The notes beneath the pieces were generated by a model. That model was not told where the DNA came from. It worked only from the letters and a program-made list of their open reading frames with translations, and did not search any database. This document shows, piece by piece, positions 12,343 to 24,195 of a DNA stretch of 64,000 nucleotides (position 1 is its first letter; the number at the start of each line of letters is the position of its first letter). The position numbers and the translations under genes are program-made. This DNA is from Hygrocybe punicea (Eukaryota > Basidiomycota > Agaricomycetes > Agaricales > Hygrophoraceae): positions 6,547,508-6,611,507 of the forward strand of contig OY744464.1 of assembly GCA_963556145.1 (NCBI GenBank), read 5' to 3'.

Positions 12343-12824
12343 GCTGCATCTTGTCTGTCTGTTTCGTTGCTCTGTTTTTCTGTGTTTCGTGAATGACACA
12401 TGACTGGTGTTCCCTGTGCTTGTTGGGGCTGTTTTGGGGCTTTCCGGGTGCAGATTTTCAACCAGAATTGGTAGGGCATGGAATTCCGAGTGCATTGGGG
12501 TTGTAAAATGAGTGTGGGGGGGACAGATTAGTAAAATAAAAGGGTAGAACGGTGGGGTGAGCATATGGTGCATGTGACATTGGTGTGATGGTGTGACAAA
12601 GTAACAATGGAGCCGGGTTATGCAGCCCAGATGATGCAACTGGCATGAGACAATAAAATTGGGTTGTGGAAAACATCAGGGAGGACCTGGAAAATAGCTG
12701 AGAAGTGGAATATACTGGAGAATGCTGCCAATGGTGGTGCAACAGGCTGAGCTACTGAGTGAAAGTAACAAAAGAGCTAAAAATGAGCTGAAACCTGTTG
12801 AATCCCTCGTGGTGGGCTCCAAAA

Positions 12825-13025
12825 TGATATACACAGAGTGGATCTCTGAGTGTGGGGTGTAAGGGCTGATCCAAGGGAGGTCTCGAGCTCTTAGAGATGA
12901 GGTGAAAGGGGGAATCCAATCCTCTATTTGTACTTGTTGTGCTACAATAAGTACATAACAAAAACTAACTAATAAAAATAGTAAAATATCACCAATTGGA
13001 GCTCAGACATGCAGCATGCGTATCA
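12825..13025 (-). repeat. 5' LTR of the minus-strand gag-only element
   Basis: A 201-bp partner of 8483-8670, with extra bases around an AATAAAAATAG stretch. On the minus strand it is followed within a few bases by the tRNA-type primer-binding site. Confidence 0.75.
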
Positions 13026-13039
13026 TCGGAGACATCCTA

Positions 13040-13210
13040 GCTACTCATCCAGAAGACCTCAACACTCTGTGACTTCATGACAACTCATGACCATGAAAGT
13101 GACTGCTTGATCACTCTGTGATGGTCTCCGACAAAGTCGCAGACTGAGCTAAAGAATCCCTGAGTTGGATTGGTCCCCTTACTGTCAGGTAATTGTTCAC
13201 CTTTTATTCA
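13040..13210. repeat. Dispersed repeat shared with 38560-38722
   Basis: Recognisably the same sequence as 38560-38722, with shared blocks such as ACTTCA, TCTCCRACAAAGT, CGGATTG-like and TCGTTCACCTTT-like segments. It may be part of the LTR of the adjacent decayed gypsy element, but no ends were defined. Confidence 0.45.
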
Positions 13211-13789
13211 CTACTACCCCATTTCATCCTAGACAGACTAACTCCTTTAGTACACTTAACCCCTTTCTTCTTCCTTTGTTATTTACCTTCCTTTCAGAAC
13301 TCTTATTGGCTATGTTCTCATGTGATTCTTCTTTCTCCCTTTCTCTCAATTCCTTTTAGAGTAGATTTCCTTTCTTTCCACCACATCCTGATTCATTCCA
13401 ATTTCCAATCCTCATCATATAAAAGAGACATGTAGATTATGCTTAAAGACAAGCAGATGCACTCTTTGTTGCCCACCTTGCTTTATCATACATTCCATTG
13501 AATCATTATGACGTTGCATCATATGAATTCAATTACAATTTATCAAATGCTATGCTTCTGACCCTTGATCACCATTGCGAAATTGATTGCAATAGTTGCA
13601 CTATCAGTCACAATTGTCGCAACCTTTGTAGAGACTCATACTTTCACTTACTCTCACCTATTCCAGTTTTTAGTGTTGGTGTAGTATCTAGCACTTCAAC
13701 TTGCATATCAGCAGGAGTTGAGGACTGTTTCTATTTCATAATGATTGTCATTGTCAATGATTTTAGGAGGGGGTTGAAGATGGCATTTT

Positions 13790-15660
13790 CGTTATATGGA
13801 TGTCATAGGGGATTGGAAGGGGGAAAGAAGAGTGACATTGAAAACAAGGTATATTTTCCATGATTTTGGCAGTTTGAGCATGTACAAAGATGAACTGATC
13901 TTGTCAAGAACAGTGAATGGCCCAAACCATTGATTGTCCAACTTTTTGCTAGGTCGATCTGTTGTCAAATTCTTTCTGTTCAGCCAAAATTTATCACTGG
14001 GAGAAAAAAGAATATCCTTGACAAGCTTGTCATACTTCTCTTTCATGGTTTGTCATATAGCATTGGCGATTTCACTAATATTTTGTTGGATGGCCTTCAT
14101 TCACAGCATGAAATTGCTAACAGCTTCATTGGTAATTGTTCTTTGTTTGTTGACTTCAAGTCCAGTCCATGGGTATTGTCCTTGTGTGGCAAAGAGAGGA
14201 GAAGTTTTGATTGTGGATGATTCTCGATTGGCTAATGTGAACTCTGCGAGTGCAAGCCATTCACTCCAATTATCTTGTCAGTAATTTGTGAAATAATGTA
14301 AGAAAATCTCTAATTCCTGATTCATGTGTTCTGTCTGACCATTAGCTCATGGGTGATATGTGGTCATCAGTCGTCCTTTGATCCCAATCAGATTATAGAG
14401 TTCCATAATGAAATGTGAAAAATGGATCCTCAATCTGATCTGACAAGATGTGGCATGCCAAAGCATTTGAACACATGATCACGAAAATGATGTGCCCAAC
14501 CTTCAGATGTCAATGTTGTGTTTGTGGCAATGATGATTGGATGTTTTGACCTTTTGTCAACAATAACAAGAACTGCGTCAAATCTGTGTGACTCTGGTAA
14601 TGACCCAATCATGTCGACAGAAATTGTATGCCAGTTACATGGAGGGACTTCATGAGGAAATAACTGTCCAAGTTGTTTTCCTCATTGTGGTTTGTTTTGT
14701 TGGCATGTGACATAACCAGCATTGTACTATTCAAATGTATTGTTGGTCATTGTTTACAAGATTAGCTTGTCTTATCATGTCCAGGATGTCTGGCTATGGG
14801 ATTGTCATGATGAAGGGAAATGATATTATCAAGAGGAGAAGAAGAATGTAAAATTCATTGGAAGGAATGCTCCAGTTCGATGAATAGGGAAGCAGGTAAG
14901 CCAATCATTCCTTTATTGTTGACATCTGTTGGTTCATGATCAAACCATTGTGAAAGAAGATCTGCTTTCTTGTTTTGTGATCCTTTCTGGTAAAGAAGGC
15001 AGAAAGTGTAATCTTGTAGGAATGTGATCCATCATACCTGTCATCAGGTGAGGTCTTGAGGTTTTCAGTAATATTCAAGATTATAATGGTCAGTAAAAAC
15101 ATCGATTTGTTCTTTCACCCCCAAGAAGGAACTGTCACCATTCTTCGAAACTTCGTATGATTGCAAGCAATTCTTTGTTGAAGATCTGGTAGTTTCATTC
15201 AGCTGGTGTCATTGTTGTTAACATGTACACAACAGGGTGAAATAAGCCATCAGGTTGTTCTTGTGATAAGATTGCACCAATGGCAAAATCTGACGCATCA
15301 CATTTGATAATGAATTTCTTGTCGTGAACAGGTAGGAATCAGTTGTAATGATTGTTCTCAGCTGATCAAATGCAATTTGTTGTTCATCTGTCCATTCCCA
15401 TTTTGCTTTGCCCATCAATTTATGTAAGGGACTCGTGATTTGGGAAGGTTTTTTGACAAATCACTGGTAAAATTTGAGGAAACCAATGAATTGTTGCAAT
15501 TCTGTTTGATTTGTGGGCATAGCCCAATTGGTAATGGCATTTGTTTTGACTGGATTCATCTGGACCTGTCCATTTCTGACAACCAGGCCAAAGTAATCAA
15601 CTTTTTCCTTGTTGAATGTACATTTCTTTGGCTTCAGGAATAAGTTGTTTTCACTTTAGG
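13790..15660 (-). pseudogene. Decayed Ty3/gypsy pol (integrase to reverse transcriptase end)
   Basis: Reading the minus strand from the right, the end of a gypsy reverse transcriptase appears as KKCTFNKEKVDYFGLVV and a thumb-like FIGFLKFYQ with a stop. Then comes KAKWEWTDEQQIAFDQLRTI (15.4 kb, the RT/RNase H connection), integrase-core remnants (FDAVLVIVDKRSKH, 14.55 kb), and the post-integrase segment ending RPSKKLDNQWFGPFTVLDKI (13.95 kb). Stops and frameshifts are frequent and the N-terminal RT palm is missing beyond 15660. It is non-functional and a different family from the 23.6-kb element. Confidence 0.72.
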
Positions 15661-15734
15661 CTACCCCCAAACCTGAAGAACTAGTTTCAACTCACCTCTA
15701 GTACTGAACCATCTACATGTTGGTAAAAGTACTA

Positions 15735-16805
15735 GGCAGTCCTGGGACGAAACCATTGTCCTAGGGATGATACATTGGGATGTCCCATTGTCCCTGGTCT
15801 GGTATATGGGATGGCCCATGGGACGACATTTGGTGTTGTGGGATGTCCCATGAGACATGGGACATCCCTAACAGAGGGGGTGTCTAGGGTCATTTGGGAC
15901 GTCCCTTCTCTGGGTATTTAATAGAAAACTCAGAGTGAGGATAGCATCTAGTTATAAATTTCAAGGCCTTGTCATGGCCACTATAGGTAGCATGGGTGCT
16001 ATAGCATAGTATAAGATTGTACAGGCTTATTCTTTTGAGAGTCACAAAGCTGATTGTCCTTTGGGGTCAGTGGCAGGGAGTAGAGATGAAGCAGTTGTTT
16101 CAATATATAAAGACAGAAGGAGTGGGAGAGGAAAAGTGCTGGAGATGTTGGGTAATGAGATGGAAAAGAGGAGGAGGATTGAGTATGTGCTTCTAGAAAA
16201 CCAATCCCTAGTGCATGTGGCAGGCTGAAGCTTGTAGGGGAGTGAGTGAGCAGAGCATACATGAAAGATGAAGATCAGTGGGTCTAGGAGAGGCTGGGCT
16301 GAAAATTAAACAAGTGTATTATGAGTAGGATTTGAGCAGGATATGAGTTGTTATTACATTGTTGGGTATGCATGCAATCACTGACTGGGATGCAGATGCA
16401 GAGGAGAGATCTGAAATTAGAGTGTGTCTTGAGGAAAGTAGACTTGGGTAAGGAGACATCTCACAGAGGCTTTACTGGGACATCGCACAGGCTTGTCTGG
16501 GAGGTCCCACTGAGGCTTTGGGACATCTCACAAGCTTGTCTGGGACATCCCTGTCAGCTTATGGGACGTCTCACAGCCTTGTTTGGGATGTCCCTGTCAG
16601 CTTGTGGAATGTTCCTGCCAGCTTGTGGGACGTCCCACCAAGGCTTTGGGATGTCCCACTGCCTTGTCTAGGACATCTCTATCAGCTTGTGGGACATCCT
16701 ACCGAGGCTTTGGAACATCCCACAGCCTTGTCTGAAACATCCCTCTCAGCTTGTGGGATGTCCCACAACCTGGTGTGGACCAATATACAGGCTTGTGGGA
16801 CTGCC
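15735..16805. mobile_element. Probable non-autonomous TIR element with GGGACGTCCC-type repeats
   Basis: The outer sequence GGCAGTCC at 15735 faces its complement ending at 16805, and both subterminal zones are packed with variants of GGGATGTCCCA. No clear target duplication was found, so the boundaries and class (hAT-like guess) are tentative. No coding region is supported. Confidence 0.4.
16455..16790 (+). repeat. Minisatellite, about 36-40 bp period
   Basis: About eight degenerate head-to-tail copies of a unit with the pattern CAGCTTGTGGGACRTCCCAC-like followed by CTTTGGGAC or CCTTGTCTGGGAC. The unit itself contains a short inverted repeat around GGGACRTCCC. Open frames across it are a by-product of the repeat. 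Confidence 0.7.
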
Positions 16806-16929
16806 TGCTTGCTCGGCATCTGCTAAGTCATACAATAATAATCATACCAATGATTGTCCATATGTTACATAATTTTAAATAATTTACATTTAGCAACTAC
16901 TTAAAATAAATATAGCAAATTAAATAATT

Positions 16930-17351
16930 ATTTTACCTAAATTCATGGTATTCTACTTTATCATGGGAGAGGCAGGGAGGTGGAGGTAGAGGACAGGACA
17001 GGAGAGGGGGCAATGGCAGGGGGTGGACAGGGAGAGAAGGGGCAGGAGGTGGATGGGAGATAGATGGACAGCACATAGATGGGAGCTGGATGGGCAGCAC
17101 ATAGGCAGGGGGGAAGGGGCAGGTTAGGAAGGGGGAGAAAGGGCACAACACAGTCAGGGGGAGAAGGGAAAGGAGGAGGGAGGAGGGAAAGGGGAAAGGA
17201 GGGAAAGAGAGGGCCTAACAATATTACATACCAGTGTTACCCTGGTATCCAGGCCTCTCCGTGTCCTCACCCTTGTCCCCATCCTCGTCATCGTCATCCC
17301 CATCCCCATCCCCGTCACCCTCGTCCTCATCATTTTCGTCCCCATCCCTGT
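16930..17351. repeat. Low-complexity purine-rich then CCTCGTCCTCATC-like sequence
   Basis: Strongly strand-biased simple sequence (GGGAGG-rich, with an internal GGGCAGCACATAG-type repeat), changing at 17240 to CCATCCCC/TCGTCC repeats. The same kind of sequence resumes at 20099, so the LTR element 17352-20098 appears to have landed in it. Long open frames here are not believed. Confidence 0.55.
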
Positions 17352-20098
17352 TGGAGTGGTAGCGACCATGGATCACGTGACCTAGTTCCCACGGTTGATC
17401 CAGAGAGTAGCACATCCGGATGTAGTAGATACCCTTATCCTAGTCTTTCCGAGACACACGTCCTCTGAGCACCCCGAGGGTACCCCTGGTACCTCTCCAC
17501 CTGGTGATGAGAGTGTGGTTTGAACCCCTGCACACTGCATTTGCTTCGTTTTTCACTCTCTAGCCTGCTGGCTCTGACTTGCCATATCTCCCTCAACTCT
17601 AATGTCGGATTACCAAAGGCTTTTTGTGTTTTGGGGCTCATCTGGGGACCCAGCAGACTGGCTGAGCCTGGTGGACCAAGAAGTTGCCTTGGGGAACATT
17701 GACCGTGATAAAATTGAGATATTCACTGGCAAAATCACTGACACAGCGAAACAATGGTTCCTTGGGCTTCCGAAACAACTATGAAAACATTGGCCCATAG
17801 TTTGGGAACTATTCATCGCTCAGTGGATTGATAAACTCAGTCCCAACACCCTGGCAGCCAAAGAGTCCTCGTTACTTCAAAGTCTGGACCCTTTATATTC
17901 TGAAACATTTACACTCGACGTCTTATTCACACAACCAACTTCAGACGACTCAGAATTCCATTTACCAGAAGTACAAGGTATATCAGCTGCTACCACAACA
18001 ACTACAGCATTTGGAACAGAGGCACACCCCACGAATTCAAACACTATATCGAGGACCACAACTTCTGAGGACAGAGGACAGAGTACAGAGAACAGCATGA
18101 ACTTCGAGGACAGGGTACAGAGAACATCGGACGTGATAGAGGCAGTTTACCAAAAGAGGACTGAGGAATACGAGGAACGAGTGCGTCTGAAAATCGCACT
18201 AGCATTTGAAGAAGGCCGCAACACCGGAATTGCTGAAGAATGCCAGTGTTGGGTCATGCTAGCATCAACAAACATCTTTACACTCACCCAAACGATGACA
18301 CAAAACGAGCCGTTCAACGGCGGCTCCGTTTCGTCATGAGCGGACTCACCCACTCGCACCAACACGTCAATGCGAACAAACTCAGCACCCCTACCACCAG
18401 AATACGTCCCAGCACCCATACCTGTCGACCCATCTTCACCAAAAGCGATGACGTTCGTGCCCAAACACGCCACGTCGTTATTGCCCACCCAAATGACACC
18501 CCTGGCTTCCATTTCCACGGCAGCCCAGCAGCAATCACCATTCCGCACCTCAACATCGATGCAGACGGCTCCATACACAAACACGATCCCACCAGTCCCA
18601 CCAGCTCCAGCGCTCGTGCCGAGGCGTGTCCCCTTGCCCAAACCTCAACAGGAGACGTGTCACGCTTCCGCATTCACCCAGAGACCATCAGCCCCACTGA
18701 CAGAGACGCCTAAATGCGCCGCAAGCCCTATTCCCGGCATATCCGCGTGCCCCACAGACCTACATGCGCCCACATCGACCCCAAACCCAACTGCCATATC
18801 CCACATTCCACCACCCACCCAAACCCTTCCACCTTCACAGGAAAACACGTCCGTTTGTACCCCAGGCCCCATTCCAGCCCCATCCACATGCCCCACAGGC
18901 CTACACGCATCTGCACCAACCCCAAACCCACCACTCCCACAGGAAAACGAGTCCGCACACACCCCAAACCCTGGGTCTACCCCACCCACCTGCCCCACGA
19001 AACTGCACGCGTCCAAACCCACAACAAGCCACGATGCCACGGTCCACGCGCCGCAACTGCGAACACCGGGGTCCAATGGTGTCGAAACGCGAGTGGACGG
19101 TTGCGCGAAGTCCGGGGAGGGTGAATGGAAACAAACGACGACGGACACAAGGGAAGAGGACAGAGATGGCGTAGAAAAGAGGGTGAACGAGGAGACAGGG
19201 CAAGCAGAGACGGGGGCAGAGGAAGCATATGCAGAGGCGTCGAAGAACACGACAGGCAAGGAGCCTGGGCTGCACCAGGATGACAATGCCGCTGAACAGA
19301 CAGTCGAGAACGCCCCCATTCGCGTACCCAGCCCTACATTGTCAGTCACGTCCACATCAACAGTTCAACCACCACCCTGCCCATTCAGTTGGGCCGAGGA
19401 TGCAGCACACATCCCCATTTACACCACCACCATGATGAAGAATGCCCCACGCAGCGTCTCAACCCCTAGATCCCCGGCCAGGCCATTTACCACGTCACAA
19501 CGCTGCACTCGATGGACTGCCCCACATATCCAGCCCCAGCACTCGTTCCCCACGCCATCTGGTCCCATTTTCACTCGAAGCCACCCCCACGGCATTGGCC
19601 CCAGGAGACCAATTGTCACCCGACCCCTCATTCCCACCAACTCACCACCCCCTGACTTGATGTGCCCTGATTGGGATTGTGACCCCATCTTCACGATTTG
19701 AGTAGGACACTGATAGCCCTGGGTTGGACCAAACCGGAGTAGTCATTTCAAGTATTGTTTTGTGGACTGATACCATTTCTTTTTGCTCTTGGACACTTTC
19801 CCCTTTCTCCTTTTGCTTCTGCTCCTTGATTCTCTCTCTTTCTTGGCCTCATTTCTTCTTTTACTTGTTTTGTGCTCAATCTTTTTCCCCTTCTTTTCTC
19901 TTTCTTCCCTTTTGATAGCGACGAGGGTGTCGCTATGTGGAGGAGGGGCATGGAGTGGTAGCGACCATGGATCACGTGACCTAGTTCCCATGGTTGATCC
20001 AGAGAGTAGCACATCCGGATGTAGTAGATACCCTTATCCTAGTCTTTCCGAGACACACGTCCTCTGAGCACCCTGAGGGTACCCCCGGTACCTCTCCA
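17352..20098 (+). mobile_element. Gag-only LTR retrotransposon with 148-bp LTRs
   Basis: Two 148-bp direct repeats (17352-17499 and 19951-20098), each starting TGGAGTGGTAGC and ending CCTCTCCA, differ at only a few positions. Two bases after the 5' LTR lies TGGTGATGAGAGTG (from 17502), which begins with TGG as a tRNA primer-binding site should. Before the 3' LTR lies a purine-rich tract (GGAGGAGGGGCATGGAG, overlapping the LTR start). The interior holds one long Gag-like frame and no protease, reverse transcriptase or integrase, so it would depend on enzymes in trans. No exact target duplication was found, and the flanks are simple sequence. Confidence 0.75.
17602..19701 (+). pseudogene. Gag-like protein with two in-frame TGA stops
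   Basis: One frame of 700 codons from ATG 17602 to the stop at 19701. The N-terminus has the shape of a retrotransposon Gag core: FWGSSGDPADWLSLVDQEV, DKIEIFTGKITDTAKQWFLG, then WPIVWELFIAQWIDKLSP. A charged helical segment follows (about 18120-18240), and then roughly 440 residues rich in Pro, Thr, Ser and His. TGA codons at 17782-17784 and 18337-18339 interrupt the frame. Both lie where a CGA arginine codon would fit, consistent with C-to-T change at CpG. With those stops it is not translatable full length. No zinc knuckle was seen. Confidence 0.65.
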
Positions 20099-20770
20099 CC
20101 ATCCCCGTCCCCGCCATTCTCGCTGTCCTTGCCATCCCGTAATCCCTGTCCTCATTGTCCTCGTTGCCGTCGTTGCCATTGTCATGGTTCCAGTCCCCAT
20201 CATTGTCATTGTCGTCCTCTTCCCCGACGACGACGACGTCATCATCATCGTTACTGTGTGGCCCTGATCCATTCGTGTTGTCCTGGCGGTCCCGTTTGCA
20301 GTCCTGTCCTCGCCATTTCTGTCCTCATCGTCCCTGTTGCCATCATCCTTGGCTCTGTGGTCCTCATCATTCTGTTCTCCTGTGCCCATGCCCATGCCCG
20401 CTATCCTCATCTTCGTTGCCCCTGCTCATCATCATCTTCCCATTGTCGTGGTTCTCGTTCCCATTGTGGTCATTTTCCCCTTTCACGCCATCGTCGAGTT
20501 TGTTCATTTACCCTATCATCCTCATTCCCGTTGCCCCCGTTCTTGTTGTTGTGGTCACGTTTGTTTGTTTACCCCATCGTCGTTATTCCCATCATTCCCG
20601 TTCTTGTTGTCGTGGTCGCATTCATTCATTTACTCCATCATCATTATTCCTGTCATCTCAGGTTGTCCCCATTGTCTCCTTGTCACATGCATGTGTGTCT
20701 GCTTGCTGTTGCCGCGTTCATGTTCGTTTGGCCTGAGGGTGTGGGAAAAAAACCTAAAAGTGTTTAAGTA
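20099..20770. repeat. Low-complexity pyrimidine-biased sequence
   Basis: Continuation of the CCTCGTC/CATTGTC-type simple sequence seen at 17240-17351. Overlapping long frames exist on both strands, but their composition is dictated by the repeats. Confidence 0.55.
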
Positions 20771-20880
20771 GTTAGTAGAATAAATAGAAAGGATCAATAG
20801 AATACTTACCTGAGGTGCTCTAGCATTCACACCTATTGTCACGTCGTTGTTGAAAATGACAACTTAGTCTTGTTGAACAT

Positions 20881-21720
20881 GTGCACGAGACTTTCAACCA
20901 GAAATTGCCGATGTCCCAAATGGGGTCCAGTTGCCAGATAGAGAAGGATGGCTGGATTTTCTTATTATTATTACATATACTACAATACCTCAATAGCCAA
21001 AGCAAGACCCTGAAGAGATGTAGGTATGATATACCTACCCCGAGGAGAGTTTGTGTATTTTATTTCATTTTATATGTGGAGATATTCACAATGCATTCTA
21101 TGCCTCTACCAAAATTGGACCCTTAAATAGCTAACTTTGTGAGTATGTGTCTAAAACATCTAAAATTAATTCTAGGAGTACTAGATAACATATACATTGT
21201 GTTCCAGACAAGTGCCTGGTAGATGGTGGTGCAGGGAATGTGTTGTAGATAAATTGGATTTGGATCTTTGCATTGTGGCTAGACAATCAAAAGTCCATAT
21301 AAGCAGACATAATCATGAATGGAATGTGAATGACAAGTTCATCATATTTTGTCTACAACATATTCCCTACACCACCAACTACCAGGCACTTGTCTGGAAT
21401 ACAATGTATATCTTATCTAGCACTCCTAGAATTAATTTTAGATGTTTCAGACACATACTTGCAAAGTTAGCTGTTTAAGGGTCCAATTTTGGCAGAGACA
21501 TAAAATGCCTTGTGAATATCTCCACATATACAATGAAATAAAATACACAAACTCCCCTCGGGGTAGGTATATCATACCTACATCTCTTCAGGGTCTTGCT
21601 CTGGCTATTGAGGTATTGTAGTACATGTAATAATAATAAGAAAATCCAGCCATCCTTCTTTATATAACAACTGGACCCTGTTTGGGACATCGGCAATTTC
21701 TGGTTGACAGTCTCATGCAC
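20881..21720. mobile_element. Palindromic MITE, about 840 bp
   Basis: Left half begins GTGCACGAGACTTTCAACC; the right half ends with the complement of GTGCATGAGACTGTCAACC. The arms pair over about 400 bp with scattered mismatches and meet around 21300. No clear target duplication was identified, and there is no coding region. The same whole-element hairpin design occurs in several other families in this window. Confidence 0.7.
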
Positions 21721-22807
21721 GATATCTCATGAATCCAGACGAACCTGACAACTCCAAATGACTTGCATTCGAAACCGATGTAATCCGACATGACGTGAAG
21801 TGACATGACCCAATGTGACCCAATGTATGTCGCTTTGTCACAGCCACTTTCAGACCAAATCTGGCAGCTTCACAAGCCACAGAGTCCCAATATTAGGGAA
21901 CGGATCTCATTGGACGCAATTCCCGACTTCAGACTTGTCCAATATACGCATCCCCTGATTCTTATGGAGATATGTAGGAGTTGTAGATCAATTTATGGAT
22001 ATTTGCTTTCCCCTCCATTTTCCTGTCACTGTCGTATTGCAACCCCCCTTTTCAGATCCCCATTCCAACTTATAGTTTTCCATCAGCTAAAATAGACATA
22101 ACCGAAAGTAGACTACCTACTCATGTAATATAAAAATGGTCCCTGATGACCGTACAAAAAAAAGAGATACCCTTAGTCTCCATTTTCTTACAGTCAGAAG
22201 CATATTTTAATTTCTTTACAAGCTTGTTCTTGTAGCCCTTAAACTTTTATAGTTCACTTCATTGTCCTTGTCTTAGTTACCATTATTCATTCATCGTTCC
22301 TGACCTGACCTGACCTGACCCACTATACCTGATATCGTTGGCATCATCAGGTTTATTGTTATTTATTTATTTTCAGTTCATTCATCACCGGGTTCATCGT
22401 TATTTGTCCAGTTTTATACAGCCGCTTTATATTTTACTTTCATTTCTACATTTTACTATTATTCCCAACACTGATTATCCACTGTCACTTCTATGCTAAC
22501 ACCTTAGGTTAGGATTTATATTCTAAAGTCAACCTGAACCTGCATCTACAATGTACAAGTTTCAAACATAAGACTATTTTTGATACAGGAGATGAATAAG
22601 CATTTTCTGTAAACAAATCATATACAAATATCTAGTTATATTCTAAAACTATTTGTATTGTTATTTTACTTTTTTGAAAATATTGTAGAAAATAATATTA
22701 TCTAAAAGTAGTATTTATATAGAAAATAGTGTATATATAAAATATAATTATTTAGGCCTTTATTGTTTCATTATTATGAATAAGTATTTAGAAAGGAGAA
22801 AACAATT
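21721..22807. other. Gene-free sequence with a short CCTGA tandem repeat
   Basis: No supported gene. A short microsatellite, four to five copies of CCTGA, lies at about 22298-22320. The base composition becomes AT-rich towards 22,600-22,800. Confidence 0.4.
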
Positions 22808-23576
22808 TACAGTCGTTTGTAGTGAGCTTAACACTTGTGGGAAATTTTTTGATCAATTAAAATAATATGGACTTGGTAAAAATCTCTGTGTTCTACCTTG
22901 TATCTCATGAAGTACTGCATGGATTAACATGGTTACAGAGGGAAAGATGTACTATTTCTTAAGGGCTATCTACTGCTATCATTATATTTGGACCATATTT
23001 TGTATTTGGTGACTTGTGGATGAAACAAAAGGTAAACCAGTACTTTTTGACACACAAAATGATATTATCAAATTATGGCATCAAATGCACTCCTATGAAA
23101 AAGATTGTAGGGAGAAAATTGTTCATTTTTTCAAGGGCTAAAGTACATATACCATGTTTTTCTTTATTTTTGTCCTTTGAGCCCTAATGTGGACAAACAT
23201 AGTACAGATGAAATATTGCCTCAAAGAACAAAAATAAAGAAAAACACGGTATATGTACTTTTAGCCCTTGAAGAAATGAACAATTTTCTCCCTACAATCT
23301 TTTTCATAGGAGTGCATTTGATGCCATAATTTGACAACATCATTTTGTGTGTCAAAAAGTACTGATTTACCTTTTGTTTCATCCACAAGTCACCAAATAC
23401 AAAATATGGTCCAAATGTAATGATAGCAGTAGATAGCCCTTAAGAAATAGTACAACTTTCCCTCTGTAACCATGTTAATCCATGCAGTACTTCATGAGAT
23501 ACAAGGTAGAACACAGATTTTTACCAAGTCCATATTATTTTAATTGATCAAAAAATTTCCCACAAGTGTCAAGCTG

Positions 23577-23972
23577 TTATGATTTCTTAGCTAAACATGC
23601 TTACTTTTTCTTTTTCCTCCTCTCTCTCCTCTTCCGCTATTGTTAGTCATTCCTTTCATGTATGCGCTGCCATTTCCTTCTGCTTAGTCGTATGATACGA
23701 CAAATGCTGTATGTTATCTCCTTTCATTCATGTTTCATCCCTTATCACCATATGCTACGGCGCATAGCCCCTATCCCTTTCCTCATAACATAGCCAATCC
23801 CTTGGACTATATAAGTAGTCTACTTTCAGCTTGTACTGTAGACTTTAAATTTCGTATCACTTGCTACTCAATCGCTTCCTCTTATTCTAAGATTGACTGC
23901 CTTCAGAACCTAAGCCCTTTTCTCTAAACCGTCTTGTGAAGTAAAACCTTTGGCTTATTCTGTCGCATTACA
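23577..23972 (+). repeat. 5' LTR of the gypsy element
   Basis: A 396-bp repeat with TG..CA ends, near-identical to 32075-32472. It contains the promoter elements listed separately and is preceded by the target duplication CAAGC. Confidence 0.92.
23793..23851 (+). promoter_or_regulatory. LTR promoter: CCAAT box, TATA box and likely start site
   Basis: CCAAT occurs at about 23794 and TATATAAG at 23808-23815. A start about 25-30 bases further falls at 23840, where AGACTTTAAATT begins. The identical arrangement is present in the 3' LTR. The start is inferred from spacing and from complementarity to the primer site after the LTR. Confidence 0.6.
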
Positions 23973-23984
23973 GATTTGAAGTCT
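23973..23984 (+). other. Putative self-priming primer-binding site
   Basis: GATTTGAAGTCT immediately follows the 5' LTR and does not start with TGG, so it does not look like a tRNA site. It can pair along all 12 bases with the predicted 5' end of the transcript (AGACTTTAAATT at 23840-23851), counting two G-U pairs. In the Tf1/sushi group the first bases of the mRNA fold back and prime reverse transcription in just this way. Confidence 0.6.
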
Positions 23985-24195
23985 CCTTCACTTCTGCTTG
24001 CCCACCATACCTCCTCACACTCGATCCCAATCCGCTGCTACGTCCGCAGGCTTTGGCTCTTCTTCTTCTCGCTTTCCCGATCCTATTCCATCCACTTCTC
24101 GCTTCCAACCCTTTCGGAGACAACCACCTCCACCTCCACCTTCACCTCCTTCCCTTCCTTCTCCATTAACCCCACCTCCCCCGTCTCCACCACCT

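Larger units (their letters stand above)
8825..12815 (-). pseudogene. Decayed proline-rich Gag-like ORF
   Basis: Minus-strand remnant of the same protein as at 46277-48499. Aligned blocks include a region with the sense GKPQNSPNK, the Cys block MCTPRYAPHCHFHGNHAGKC (10.93-11.0 kb; counterpart MCSPRYARPRRPRGSRAGKR), repeated proline/serine-rich units of about 45 residues (9.9-10.75 kb), and a C-terminal heptad segment LEKHVKSLENQFANLDN near 8830-8900. Frames shift repeatedly and three insertions break it. It is non-functional. Confidence 0.62.
8483..13025 (-). mobile_element. Decayed gag-only LTR retrotransposon (minus orientation) with nested insertions
   Basis: LTRs at 8483-8670 and 12825-13025 are direct repeats with TGATA..TATCA ends. 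Reading on the minus strand, the sequence just inside the 5' LTR contains TGGAGCCCACCACGAGG (about 12804-12820). This is nearly identical to the primer-binding site of the element at 46012-48890, so both use the same tRNA type. The flanking 4-mers TCAG and TCGG suggest a 4-bp target duplication with one change. The interior is homologous to the ORF of the 46-kb element but degenerate. It carries a palindromic MITE (9606-9972), a solo LTR (10764-10921) and a hAT (11018-12342). No pol is present. Confidence 0.75.

Noticed and set aside
16455..16790. Regularly spaced repeats resembling a CRISPR array
   Set aside because: Repeats are degenerate and adjoining, without unique spacers, and the organism is a eukaryote; a minisatellite fits better.
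20039..20771. Overlapping Ser/Cys-rich ORFs on both strands
   Set aside because: Low-complexity TCGTC/CATTGTC sequence without recognisable domains.
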